This document shows, one piece after another, positions 44,733 through 55,479 of a DNA stretch of 64,000 nucleotides. A program made the position numbers and the translations under genes. Every line of letters begins with the position of its first letter. Position 1 is the stretch's first letter. Under the pieces are notes generated by a model. That model saw only the letters and a list, made by a program, of their open reading frames with translations, searched no databases and was not told the origin of the DNA. This DNA comes from Pseudocercospora fijiensis CIRAD86. Taxonomy: Eukaryota > Ascomycota > Dothideomycetes > Mycosphaerellales > Mycosphaerellaceae. Where the stretch lies: assembly GCF_000340215.1 (NCBI RefSeq), contig NW_006921548.1, forward strand, positions 235,400 to 299,399. The letters run 5' to 3'.

Positions 44733-45011
44733 TATAGGACGGAAACTAACACTACTACTACTACTTATAGCAATAGTTTAGGCTACCGAGGGTAATATAA
44801 CCTATAGCAATATAGGCAGCTATGTTTAGTAAGATAGGATAACGAGACTATCGCTTAGGCTAATAACTAGAGCCCTATAATATAGGCATTATAGAAGTGT
44901 AATATAAACAATGTGCTATACGAGGTTAATGCTCTATCTACAATATAGAAGGAGGCCTCTTATATAGGCTCAAAACTGGCCTATAGGTATAGGGCCGGTT
45001 ACTAGCTAATA
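44733..45011 (-). repeat. 5' LTR of E4
   Basis: It is a 279-bp partner of 32,755-33,033. In element sense it is followed by TTAGAGCCGAAGGTAGGG, the probable primer binding site. I found no exact complement inside the LTR, so self-priming is not supported here. Confidence 0.93.
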
Positions 45012-45015
45012 CTAG

Positions 45016-45420
45016 CTAAAGGCTGTAGCTTAAGACGTAGAATTAGGTCGCTATTCGAGTCTTTAAGTGTCTCTATTATTAGCGCCGCTAGCGAGGCTCC
45101 GAGCATACTAAGTCCTACTAGGTTTGTAAGCGCTAGAAGCGACTTAAACGCCGTAATAAGCGCTATAGTAAAGGAAGTTAAGCTAAAGATAGTACGTTAA
45201 ATAGATACTATCTAGTCTAGTATCTAGGCCCTATAGGCGACGATAACCGCTTCGTTACTATTAAGGCCGTTACTATTGTCTTAAATAGAGCTTCCTTCTA
45301 ATAATATCGTTATAGGTAGTCAAACGGACCCGATAGACAATAACGACGATAGCGACGGCTTCGTAGACCTTAATACCCTCAACGATAAGGTATTCTCGCA
45401 GATAATTTAATATATTAGTA
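45016..45420 (+). pseudogene. Harbinger accessory ORF, part 2
   Basis: Removing E4 and one copy of CTAG joins codon to codon with 32,754 in the same frame (…ILRTL then AKGCSLRRR). It stays open for about 135 codons apart from TAG/TAA, ending in an Asp-rich 'DNNDDSDGFVDL' segment. The seamless frame supports both the gene model and the E4 insertion point. Confidence 0.65.
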
Positions 45421-45450
45421 TTAGGGTTAGGTTTAGAGTTAGGGTAAAGT
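45415..45450 (+). repeat. short TTAGGG-like tract
   Basis: It shows TTAGGG, TTAGG, TTTAGAG and TTAGGG in a row, resembling imperfect fungal telomere repeats. It lies in the Harbinger element just after the accessory ORF. TAG-rich RIP sequence could give this by chance. Confidence 0.4.
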
Positions 45451-46079
45451 AGTTATAGTCCTTCTTGTTATTATAAATGTTGTAATTACTTAGTTAATAT
45501 CCTCTTTTACAATTGCCTATTCGAAATCGTACTCTAGTTCGGTACGAGAGCGCTAAGAGCGTCGTTTTTTATACAAATCGCGGGGTTTAAGCTCGGTCGA
45601 TAAATCCGGTTTCGATTGCTAGTAGCGCGAGGTAAAATAGGGCAGGTATAGTAGTATATAGCTCGAAGCGACGCGGAAAGCCGAGTAGTATCGCTTAGTA
45701 AGCGGGCTCCGACAATCTTCGACTCGCTACGTAATAACGTATTGCTCGTTTTCGTTTATTTTTAGACGATAGTATACGCCGCATACTAAAGATTATAGCG
45801 CATACGAGAAGGTTTAAAAATAGTAATGTTATTATTATATTTAGAGTCGCAAAGCATCGGTCGCGCTATACTATACGCTAGTACGGATATACCCGTATCT
45901 AGCTATTTCCTAACCTACGACTTCTTCTACCTATTTCTATATTCCTCTGTTATATTAATAACCTTAATCTTATTAGTCTTATACGTCGGTATATCCGTAC
46001 GACTATATCTAAACGAAGCGCCGCTATTAAATACCTCGTCGCCTGCTTAAAAGCCCGCTCTAAAGTGCCTACTATAGCG
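45451..46079. other. interval between Harbinger ORFs
   Basis: No gene is supported. A stop-free plus-strand stretch at 45,826-46,050 has a hydrophobic character (YLFLYSSVILITLILLVLY) but no family likeness. It may be a chance frame in TA-rich sequence. Confidence 0.35.
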
Positions 46080-47400
46080 TAGAAGGACCAAGGTTACCGT
46101 TAGCTAGTTAAGCTAGATAAGGTACAGGTAGTAGATTAGCTAGGTATTCTCGTACACTCGGAGGCCGTATACCGTATAATCGACTAATCTTATTGCTACG
46201 ATAGCAGGTTAGGCAATTAGTAAGCAAAGTAGCTACTATATATATCGCCCTAACCGGCATTAACTCGACTCGCAATCTATAGAAATACTTTATTATCTCG
46301 AAGTTATTTACTACCTTAGTAAAGCCCTATTCTACCGCCTAATATATAGCACTTATCTCCTTTGCCGCCGTAGCCTTACTCGCATTTCGAAACTCGCTAT
46401 TCGTAGTTTTCTAGCTTCCTATAACACTATCGACTACATTGTATGCTTAGTTACTATATAAGAACACTCGCTCTTCGAAGGGCCGAGGTAGCTGTCTAGG
46501 CGGCTCGAAATACGACTTCTATACCTTATTAAATCCGCTCTCTAGCATTAGCGTTATATTACCGTAGGAGCTAGGTGCTAGACTATATAGTAATATTATG
46601 CTATCCGGAAGGACAATACCTTAATACTTAAGGCTATAGAAGTGCTTATAGCTATTATAGAATAGCCGCTAGTTATAAGTCGGTCTATAGCACTTCCGTA
46701 AGGTGCTATCGATATAACTAAATACGCACTTAATATCGATTAATCTAGCGATAGTAACGGCTATCCGCTATAGGTATTCTTTACTTAATCGATTAAAGTC
46801 CTATACTAATCGACCCTTCTAGCGCCTTACTAATTAAGTGTAAGTAGTATTAAATACGATAGATACCTAACTCTTACTACGACTAAATATCTAGTATAGG
46901 TTACGCTAATAGCCTAGATTTAAGAGCCTTCTATATACTATATATAGCACTATTATTAGATCGCACCGTATACGGTTTAGTAGTTTAATAGACCTAATAT
47001 CTAGCAATTTAGTTAATTCTAGTATCTATTGCTTAGTAAAGCGGAAGTTACCTTAGAAGTTAGCATTAGGGTATGTTTCTAGTAACTACTACTTATTCTT
47101 TAGATACTCTCGCAGCTCTTTATATAGCCTATTATTGCGAGCCTATCTATGCTAGTATTTACGCTTAGTCTTATTATCTCGGCGAATAGCTAGATCTAGT
47201 AGATTGTCTACCTTAGAAGCTAATATAGCCGCCGTAGTTGCTAATATTCTACCGCAAATAGCCGCTATATCTTCTTCGAGTTTACTATCCGTCGAGAAGC
47301 CGTCTAAGTCGTACTACGCTATAGTATGCTATCGCAATTAACGTCTATTCTATAGTGCTAATTATAGTAAGGTCTACGACCCCGGTCGCTTCTTAGTACC
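46080..47400 (-). pseudogene. PIF/Harbinger transposase (DDE_Tnp_4 type)
   Basis: The minus-strand frame is broken only by TAG/TAA. The N-terminal helix-turn-helix-like part includes NFRFTKQQILELTKLLD-type sequence. The catalytic core shows a first-Asp block 'FSYIDSTLRKCYRP', then 'YNSYKHFYSLKYQGIVLPD' and the 'LLYSLAPSSYGNITLML' block. These correspond to family patterns IDGT..ICRP, YNGHKR.H.LKFQ.V..P.G and G...GR.HD. A third acidic block lies downstream (VNNFEIIKYFYRLRV). His to Tyr and Gly to Ser changes fit RIP. It acts on the AGGCACC ends. Confidence 0.85.
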
Positions 47401-47595
47401 TCCTTTGCTTACTAAGCAATCGTTCAGTGGACGCTACTAAAACCTACTGCTAAACCTCAAATTGGCCGTTATTCTAGTTATTCACTTTCCGCCGCTAAAA
47501 CGACGCTATTCGCGGCTTCTTACATATAAGAAACGGCCGGAAACCTACTGCTAAAGGTGCCTACTGGCAACATCCACTTCCATCTCCGACTCATC

Positions 47596-47901
47596 ATGAA
47601 AATCGACTTCTACGGCGGCGGCGGTACGACATCTGCACATCAATCTCGCCCTGGCGCCGTGTCATCCCACGCCACGACGCTGCTTCCTGCATCTGCATCT
47701 GGCCGTGTCACAGCTCTACACGCAGAACGGGAGGCAATCAATCATTTCAACCTCCTGCACGCAGCCTCCGACTGCCCTTTTGTGCAAGCGTTTGCGTTCG
47801 ATTGGGACACTCGTCACAGTACTCTCATCATCTTCTCGGCCATGGGGGAACATGCCTCGTCGTCTGTGTCTGCGACCCACCAGCTTCCTGTCCATGGCTG
47901 A
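47596..47901 (+). CDS. small ORF upstream of the membrane-protein gene (uncertain)
   Basis: This ATG-started frame of 101 codons lies in unscarred DNA just after the Harbinger end. The segment REAINHFNLLHAASDCPF is weakly reminiscent of a protein kinase N-lobe alpha-C helix region, but no catalytic motif follows. It could be a 5' truncated gene or upstream leader of the next gene. Codon composition resembles the neighbour at 47,957. Confidence 0.25.
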   Translation: MKIDFYGGGGTTSAHQSRPGAVSSHATTLLPASASGRVTALHAEREAINHFNLLHAASDCPFVQAFAFDWDTRHSTLIIFSAMGEHASSSVSATHQLPVHG

Positions 47902-47956
47902 TGACATCCTGGTCACCTTCGATGCATCGCCTTGAGTCCCAACTCACTCACCTGTC

Positions 47957-49534
47957 ATGGCTAGCTGGAGCCTCAAACTGCTTGTATCACTTGCCTGGCT
48001 CATTGCTCTCTTGCTCCTCGCCTGCTGCCTGTTCTACCAAGACTCCAAAGGAATCCCATGGCTATGGCAGGGCACGTGCGAGGCCATTTTCATCAAGCTG
48101 GGTGCCGCCGCGCCGGCATTCGCCATCTTATGGATTCCGGCCGACACTTGTCCATGGTGCGATATCTTCGTCCTCTACATGCTTCCGATGCTGGGAATGC
48201 TATGGCTCCAGAGACGAAGAATATGCACGTGGATCCGGCGAATGGGAAAAGTGTTGCTCGTGAATATCGGCATCCTGGCCGTCTGCATTGTGCTCGACCC
48301 ATACTTCCTGCAACAAAGCATCAATGAGACCCGGGTGAGAGCCGCTTTCGAACACATCCCAGACCCCCAGGCCAGGCTTCCTCCTACAATGCTGTTGACT
48401 TTGGACGCCATCTTGCTGCCGATGCTGCACTTCCTCGCAGAGTGTGGTCCACTGTACTACAGGCACAACTTGCACAGCACGTCATATTGTGAGGTGGAGC
48501 AGGTGTTGGCACATCTGGGCATTCCACTCGACACCGACATCACCTCGGACGGTATCGGCGTCTCGCGCCTTGGCCGAAGCTTCTGCCATGGCCTGATGCC
48601 CTCGAAATCACCACACAAACCCTTATCGCCACCAGTCCGTCTCTACGCCGACCAGCTTCTACATCTTCGCTCGCACTTTGCCTCCGCCATCAACTCAGCT
48701 CAGTACTATCTCCTGCCCCTCCTCGATCGACTGCATACCGATACAGTCACCGTCCACCGATCACTCTCCGCCATCGACCCAGAAACTCTCAACATCTTCG
48801 ACAAAGCATTCACGAATTCCTGTCCACCTACTTCATCCCCACTCCTCATGTACTACTGGCCCGGCCCTGCACGCCACTACTGCGATCTTCTCCGAACCTT
48901 TGTCTACCCCCGAACAGCATTCTCCTGGATTCAACTTCTCCTCGGCAACTCGACGTGGAAACTTCGAAGCATCTACCACCAAGCCGCTACTCTCCGCAGC
49001 CGCCTGAAAATCGCCTCTCAAGATCTCGACTCTGCACTCCAAACTTCCATCGCACTTTCCGATGACGTATACACCACGATTTCCAATCTAAAACCACTTC
49101 CCACCCTCATCCCCTCCTCTGCCACAAATCCTTCTCATCTCGACGCTGCATCCATGGTAGCAGAGAATCGCAAGGTCCTCTCAGAATTGGAAAAACTCGA
49201 GTTGCGAGCGGATCAAACGCGGGCATTGATGCGCGGGAGGGACGTTCTCGTAGATTCCGTGGAGCGAATGCTGCGTGTACAGATCCGCGGTGTGGGAAGA
49301 GGAGAGAGGAACCTCACCTCCCTCGCTTTCGACACGGCACATTTCGCTCACGGACTCCTGGCACAAGCGAGTTTGATTTACGACGTCTGGGTGCAGCGCG
49401 GTCGACCGATCAGAGATGTTTCCCGAGGCTGGATGCCGCAGGAATTCCTTCCGTGTGAGGATCGGTTGGAGGAGGCGAAGGTGCAGATTCGGCTTCAGAG
49501 GGGGAAGGCGGCGCTTCCGGAGAAGAATGAGTAA
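47957..49534 (+). CDS. hypothetical multi-pass membrane protein, 525 aa
   Basis: An uninterrupted frame runs from ATG 47,957 to TAA 49,532-49,534 in normal-composition DNA. There are about five hydrophobic segments in the N-terminal third: residues about 6-28, 43-62, 70-86, 97-116 and 140-160. The first may act as a signal anchor. The C-terminal half is soluble and largely helical, with heptad-like stretches at about 355-400 and 420-460 (ENRKVLSELEKLELRAD), suggesting coiled coil. No catalytic motif is recognised. It looks like a fungus-specific hypothetical protein. It is the only convincingly intact gene in the window, 394 bp from the Harbinger end, and shows no RIP leakage. Confidence 0.8.
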   Translation: MASWSLKLLVSLAWLIALLLLACCLFYQDSKGIPWLWQGTCEAIFIKLGAAAPAFAILWIPADTCPWCDIFVLYMLPMLGMLWLQRRRICTWIRRMGKVLLVNIGILAVCIVLDPYFLQQSINETRVRAAFEHIPDPQARLPPTMLLTLDAILLPMLHFLAECGPLYYRHNLHSTSYCEVEQVLAHLGIPLDTDITSDGIGVSRLGRSFCHGLMPSKSPHKPLSPPVRLYADQLLHLRSHFASAINSAQYYLLPLLDRLHTDTVTVHRSLSAIDPETLNIFDKAFTNSCPPTSSPLLMYYWPGPARHYCDLLRTFVYPRTAFSWIQLLLGNSTWKLRSIYHQAATLRSRLKIASQDLDSALQTSIALSDDVYTTISNLKPLPTLIPSSATNPSHLDAASMVAENRKVLSELEKLELRADQTRALMRGRDVLVDSVERMLRVQIRGVGRGERNLTSLAFDTAHFAHGLLAQASLIYDVWVQRGRPIRDVSRGWMPQEFLPCEDRLEEAKVQIRLQRGKAALPEKNE

Positions 49535-49751
49535 ATGCAAGGCAATCTGGGAGGGAAGAGTGTCAGTTTCGAACAATGATGAATCTGATACAGGTGACGA
49601 TGAATGTGTTGCAAACAAATCAATCACCATCTGAAACGGCTGAACTAGCAATGTAGGATGTCGGTTGATAAATCCATGTTACCTGAAGTCGATGAATCTG
49701 TTCATAGGTGGATGCAGACATAATAAACGTGTCGCCGTCCGTTGATATTAC
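49535..49751. other. 3' flank of the membrane-protein gene
   Basis: Unscarred sequence with no gene. AATAAA-like TAATAA at about 49,721 may serve 3' processing. Confidence 0.4.
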
Positions 49752-52700
49752 ACCAAACAAGGCCCTATTTGGTCAAATTGGCCAGTTTCATTAGCATAAT
49801 TTGATCAAACAAGGCTTCCTTTGTCAAGATTCATACTTTGATCAAATATAGCGCTTTTGATGAGGTCTCAGGAGTTGTTTGGTTGATATAGGTCTGTGTA
49901 ATGGTCCGTGTTGCTAGCAAACCCGGTTTGTAAGCGCTTGTTGCCAAGCTGAAGAAGCCGCATCCTAGTACAGCAATGAAGATCCGTATACTACAACACA
50001 ATACCGTAATTATCGCACCGGTGCACTCGGCATCGATCGTATATGTCTTCCTAAGCATTTTGATCTAGAAATCATAGTATATAATCGTATAGTAGTGTTG
50101 CAATAGACACCGACAGCTAGCAAGCTAGATCTAGTACCTCTAGCAACCCGCCTTCGTAGTATAGCTAGAAATGTCGTCTCGACAACCTGCCTCTACCGGA
50201 GGCCTTATCTTCCAACCAACCTCGCTAGACTCTGCCCGTTAGCATATACGATTGAACCGCAATACGCCTGTCCGACCGCTACGCTAATAGTAGCTTCCGA
50301 CGGTTGTTATACCTAATCTCGAGGGCGACGAAGCGACTCGTATTAATCCATTTCTACCGACAACAGCACTAGCATTCTAGCAGTACTTAAAGGACAAACG
50401 CAATAGCGGTAAAGACAAGCTTCTCGTAATATACGAGCGCTATCTTCGCCTATTATAATAGATTACTCTAGATAAAGCAATATAGCCGAAAGCGCTCGGT
50501 TATAAGACACTATCGAGGGCTAAATATAACGAGAAGATCTAGGCTCGTAAGCGGTTCAAATACAACGTTAAAGAAGCTCGTTTATATACTATTAAGAAGG
50601 ACGGTTCTTATAAGAAAGTAGTCTAAGAACACGAGATTTGGCATGTTCTAACTACTAAGCACTATGCCTTCGGACACGCTCGTTATAGCGTAATACAATA
50701 CCTTATTAACGAGAGGTTCTACGGCATAACGAAGGCTGATATTCAAGAGGTGCTTAAGTACTGCTACGTCTGCAATTTAGTATCTATAAGGCCGAAGATG
50801 TAGACTAGTAACCTACTAGAACATATTATTGCCGAGAAGACACTAAACAGAGTACAGATAGACCTTGTAAGGGATATATAGACACCTAAGGGCTTCAATT
50901 GCTAATAATTTACTAGATAGACTTCTCTAGCGATCCTAACGGCCCTTACCTCTATCTCCTATACCTTAAAGACTATAAAACCAAGTTTTACCGGGTCTAC
51001 GCCCTTACTTCGAAGCAGTCCGCCGAGATCGCCTTCTATATATAGGACTTCTCCTATTTCGTAGGCATAGCGGCACTATATCAAATAGACAATAGCAAGG
51101 AGTTTAAGGGTATTATTAAGAAGCTATTAAAGTCGTACGGTACGAAGATCGCTTACGGTACGCCGTACTATCTACAATCGTAGGGTACGTACGAAGAGAG
51201 GCATAGAAGGCTTAAGAACACGCTAACAATAGTTAACAAGGCCTCGTTAAACAAGCTAACGGTGTTATAAAGCGACGGATCGCTGCTATTAAGCTACAAC
51301 TTAGCCTTAGAGGTTAGGTTATAGCGGCGTACGAAGCGGCTCGAATTTATAACAATACGTAGCACTTAGCAATTAAGATAACGCCCTTTAAGGCCTTCTT
51401 TAATCGCGACCCTCTAACGCAACTACGCTTTATTTCCGAGGCCTTATCTATAGCCGCTATAGACGGAGATACTAATCTTCTGTTTGACATTAAAGAGCTA
51501 CGTCTAGTTAACGACAACGACGATACGGCTAGTATTGCTATAGAAGAGGCGGACGGACACAATATCGAGTAGGTGCTAGACAGGCCGCAATTTGAGAGCG
51601 ATAATAGCGCACCCTTACTTCCGTAAGAGCCTCGCGACATTAACGAAGCCGTACGATCGATACGACTAAATACAACTGCTTAGTACGAGGCTTCTTAACA
51701 ACGCCGTACGACCTATATCTCTAGCGCTAGCATTGCCGCCGAGATTAATTACTCGCAAAGGATGCTATAGGATTATATTCGAGCCGCTTAAGAGGCCGCG
51801 AATGCTAAAGAAGATCGCTAGAGGAAGTATAACAATCTACGTACCTTCTAAATTAGCGATATTGTTAGCTTCTAGATCCCTTAGAAGTACAAGGTTCTAA
51901 ATAGACCTAATTCAATTATATGCTAGGTTATATAGCAATTTAAGGACGAGAATAGCAATAAGAAGCCGCTATTCAAATTGCTTACTCCTTAGGGCGCTCT
52001 TAAACACTACTAGCATATAAGGCACTTCTATAAGAAGGATAAGCTCTACTGCTACGACTTCTTAGTACATACTAGCTACGAGAACAAGGAGATTATAGTG
52101 TCCTATACGGCGAAGCGATAGGCTAATATTCTACTTACTTTATATAGCGCCTGCCGTTGCACAATTAGTTAATGCCGCACTAGATACTGTAGCTGTCGCA
52201 AGGCTAGAATACCGTGTTTAGAAGCCTGTTACAGCGCTAGCAACACCTGTCTTAATATAGACGATTACGGGCACGCAACTAACGAAGATATTATAGGAGA
52301 CAGTAAGCGAGAATCTGTCTAGTTTGATACTACAACTGACGACACTCCTATAGACGTTGAGAACGACGATAACGACGGCGGCAATATCTTCATTTCTAGC
52401 GGCAATAACTTAGCGATTAAGATTAGTAATAACGACTTAACTCCGAGAGCTTCTACCGTGCCTAAGCCTTCTTTATCCATTAACTAACCGTTAGCTTCTT
52501 CTATAACCTCTCAAGCGCTATTAAGTAACGCTATACTGCTTAGCGGCGACGAGTTAATAACACCTAGTTAGGTTAATAATAGGCCGTTGCTTCTAACACC
52601 AAAGACGCTTAGAAAGCGGAAGATTAAGCTAACTAAGAAGGTTAGAATACAGAAGAGCCTAGATAAGAAGCGGAAGGTGCCTACTAGCGTATAGAAGCGA

Positions 52701-53195
52701 CTTAATGCGAGAGCCTTATTGCGTAGCACTTAATAGGCCGTTAGAGAGAGCGTAGCGGAGCCTACGGAGGTAGCGGAGGTTGAAGACAGTAATATTAGGA
52801 GGACCGTAGCGTTTAAACGGAGGATTTAGGGCTGTTTCTATATATAATATTAGTCTAATCGTCTCCTTCTAGACCGCTCTGTCCTCTGCGAGGCATACTG
52901 TCGCCTATAGAAGTCTCTGTTTTATAGTTGTTATCCTCCTTCGAATTTCGATATATACCTCCTACTTGTGTGTTTATGCTAAGAAAACCGGTATACCGCA
53001 TTCCTTACACATTCTTTACTAGGAAATAAGCTTATCGTTATGTCCGGATGCGACAGTAAGCGTATAGTACGTGTAGTACGTATGTTAATATAGAAGGGCT
53101 TGTTTAACTAAAGAGGGCTGTTTTTATAAGATACTAAGAGATTAGGCTTTTTATCAAATTGCTATAAAAGGTTAACTAAATAGGCCCTGTTTAGT
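49752..53195 (+). mobile_element. Ginger/GIN-like DNA transposon with integrase-type transposase
   Basis: The left end ACCAAACAAGG-CCCTATTTGGTCAA (49,752-49,776) matches the complement of the right end ACTAAACAGGG-CCTATTTAGTTAA (53,172-53,195), allowing transitions and one indel. Inside is one plus-strand gene with an integrase core, no RT, no gag and no LTRs. Integrase-only elements of this form are known as Ginger/GIN in animals. The fungal assignment is my inference. A target duplication was not resolved. Confidence 0.65.
50171..52830 (+). pseudogene. integrase-type (DDE) transposase with C-terminal CXC-like Cys cluster
   Basis: ATG 50,171 (MSSRQPAS). An HHCC-like zinc-binding region follows (about residues 150-210: H..FGHARYS, CYVC). 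An intron at 50,867-50,916 has GTAAGG, TGCTAAT and TAG. Splicing it joins VQIDL to IDFSSDPNGPYLYLLYLKD. The rve core then shows QIDNSKEFKG and an E-containing 'GTYEERHRRLKN', so D, D and E all appear to remain. A second frame change lies near 51,250-51,320 (possible intron or lesion). Later comes an SH3-like block (QISDIVSFQIP...) and a Cys cluster CRCTISQCRTRYCSCRKARIPC at about 52,150-52,240. Stops are TAG/TAA only, fewer than in the gypsy elements. Confidence 0.75.
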
Positions 53196-54080
53196 CAAAC
53201 CGGTAGTATAATGAAATTGCGACAACAAACGCAAGTCGTTATTATTATTATTATTACCGCCTTGTTACCTACTAGCAACTTTCTTCGCCGGCAGTATGTA
53301 TTACGCATTCTCTTCCGACTCGTTTATAGCTTCCCTATAATACTATTCTTATACCGCGCTTGTTAAGAGTAGAGCGTCTCTATAATCTACCTTCCCTTCC
53401 TACTCTTATTCGAAGACTCGATCTCCCCGCTTTTAGAGCTAGGTATCGAATCCTAAAAGTAAAGGTCCTTATCTCTAGGAGAGGCCGGTATAAGGTTCGT
53501 TTTATCCTATATCGCGAGGAGGTTTTTTATATATATATATAAAGTTATCCTAACATATATACGAGTTAATTGCGATAGCATTGTCTGAAACGATACCTTA
53601 TTCGAGGTATCCCCGCCTCTATAACTTCTTCGCTTATTCGAGGGATAAAGTACTTAGTAACTTTGTTAAAACTTAGTAACTTTTTTTAAATTTGCTAGAT
53701 ATACGTATATAGTTCCGCCTAAGTCTTACTAGGCTTAAATCCTTAATCGTTTTTAGATACTTTATATCCGTAGTATCCTCTTTCTTCTCTACTTCTACTT
53801 ATATTCTCTATAGTTAGAATCTACTTAGCGGAATTATAATTGCCCTAGACCTTATTCGATAGGCGCTTATATAAGATACGCGGTCGTATAGTTCTCGAAG
53901 TCGAGTATAATATAGTTAACGTTCTAAATCTAACTAATACTATAGTCGATAAGCGTTATATTATCCTAGTTAAGATAGTTAAGCTATCTATATAGATATA
54001 TTATACCTCTAGCATCGGTCTTCTTCGCCTAATACGAAAGCTATTTATATACTATCTATATTAATATTTCCTACCCCGGT
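53196..54080. other. AT-rich RIP-scarred interval
   Basis: No gene. An ATT microsatellite is at 53,240-53,257 and a TA run at about 53,527-53,542. A short open frame at 53,360-53,542 looks like chance. Confidence 0.45.
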
Positions 54081-54640
54081 ATTAGTCGTCCTAGCTCTAT
54101 ATTAAGACGTTCTTATATTACTTCCCCCCCCCCCCCCCTAAGCCTATCCGTCTTAGCTCTATAGTCGTAGTATTCTTATTATAGGCAGTCGAAGTTGTAA
54201 GAAGACTTCGCAAAAGCTAGTCTTATACTATCTTATACTACTAGAATTAGTCGTCTTTGCTCTATAATAGGCTATATCCTTACTATAGGTAGTAGAATTA
54301 TAAAGGACTCTTCGTAAAAGCTATTTTTAAACTATCTCGTAATCTAGGCATTAGTCTTCGAGGCTCTATAGTCGCGCTATTCGTAATGTAGGTAGTAGAA
54401 CTATAGAGGGGACTTCGCCTTGTCTTTTTCTTATTTTATAACGTAGCTAAGAACGTTAATGTTCGCTCTATCTATATCGATAGAGTATATATACTCCTAG
54501 AATTAGTCGTATTAGCTCTAAAGTTATAGAATTCGTATTATAGGCTATTAGGTTATAGAGGAGACCTTATAAAAGCTATTTTTACGCTATCTTATACCTT
54601 AAGTATTAGTCGTCTTAACCCCTATAATCGCTATATTATA
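54081..54640. repeat. degenerate tandem array of about 100-150 bp units
   Basis: The phrase ATTAGTCGTC.TAGCTCTATA recurs near 54,090, 54,150, 54,246, 54,350, 54,505 and 54,605. Each is followed by TATAGG(C/T)AGT(A/C)GAA..TATA and CTTCG(C/T)AAAAGCTA-type strings. A 15-C homopolymer (54,124-54,138) interrupts the first unit. Units differ by transitions and indels, consistent with RIP on an old array. Confidence 0.7.
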
Positions 54641-55479
54641 TTATATATAGGAGGCCGAATTCGATTTGCCTTCTTCTTATTTCGTAATAAAGCCTAAGAA
54701 AAGTCCGCGGGAGACTATCTAAGATTAAGGTTTAAAGTAAAAGTTTAGCAAACCCGGGATATTATATATAAAACCGGGTAAATACTTAAATAGTATATAT
54801 TAGTATAGGAATTACTTAGATAGGAAGAGGCTTACTCGGATAGGATATATTAGCTTAAGAATTACTTAGATAGGAATTATTAGTATTAGATAGGAATTAT
54901 TAATATAGTAATTACTTAGATAGTAATGTACTATTTCTATATTTAAGTAGTTATACCTAGTATATAGAAAAGCAAATTGTTTTCCTTTTCTACCGTATAT
55001 CGCTTAAAAACTCTTCTTCCTATTCTTCCTCCTTTTATTCCGAAGGGATTATATAATATATATAATATGTTTTCGGAGTATAGTAGGAAGTGCTTAAGTC
55101 TTACCGGTATAAGGTATCTCTACTAGCCTAGCTCTAGTCCTCCTAATAGCGGCGAAGGCACCGGGGTAGAGGTATATAATAATTTAACCTTTTTCGTTAA
55201 AGTGCTACGAACCGCTTTAAGCGCTATAGCTATACTAATCGAGAATCTAAGGAGACGTTAACCGTTCTAGTTCTAACTTCGATATTAATTCCTATACTAA
55301 TATGCCTACTAATATCCCGAAATATTCCTATTTAAGAAATGCTAGCTAATGTTGCTAATCTAGTCCTATCTTAGTAATTCCTATGCTAATGTTTACTATT
55401 TGAGTATTTACCCGCATATAAAACTCTTCCGGTGCATAACTTCACTCTAAGTCTATCGGAGTTGCTAGCTAAGCACGCC
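54641..55479. other. AT-rich interval with short repeats
   Basis: TTACTTAGATAGGAATTATTAGT-like units recur between 54,790 and 54,925. No gene is recognised. RIP bias ends at about 55,450-55,480. Confidence 0.45.

Larger units (their letters stand above)
32755..45011 (-). mobile_element. Ty3/gypsy element E4, 12.3 kb, with extra ORFs
   Basis: The two 279-bp LTRs (32,755-33,033 and 44,733-45,011) differ mainly by transitions. They are flanked by CTAG (32,751-32,754 and 45,012-45,015). On the minus strand: leader, gag-pro (43,938 to 40,840), pol (40,840 to 36,398), ORF3 (36,398 or 35,957 to 33,162) and ORF4 (33,162 to 33,028). A related palindrome carrying TAATG/TAATA sits in the leader and at each ORF junction. 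A purine-rich tract (complement of 33,034-33,047, GAAAGAGAGGGA) next to the 3' LTR confirms orientation. It is RIP-inactivated. Confidence 0.93.
31113..47562. mobile_element. PIF/Harbinger DNA transposon (interrupted by E4)
   Basis: The ends match as inverted repeats: AGGCACCTTTAGTAGTAG at 31,113 against the complement of 47,545-47,562 (AGGCACCTTTAGCAGTAG). They are flanked on both sides by the trinucleotide ACT (31,110-31,112 and 47,563-47,565), the 3-bp target duplication expected for this superfamily. Removing E4 and its 4-bp duplication leaves about 4.2 kb, with a plus-strand ORF and a minus-strand transposase in convergent arrangement. It is the last RIP-scarred unit before the intact host gene. 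Confidence 0.9.

Noticed and set aside
44700..45011. Self-priming in E4
   Set aside because: No complement of the sequence next to the 5' LTR was found within the LTR.
48058..48475. Overlapping frames on both strands within the membrane-protein gene
   Set aside because: They are shadows of the 525-codon frame, which alone has a membrane-protein pattern and full length.
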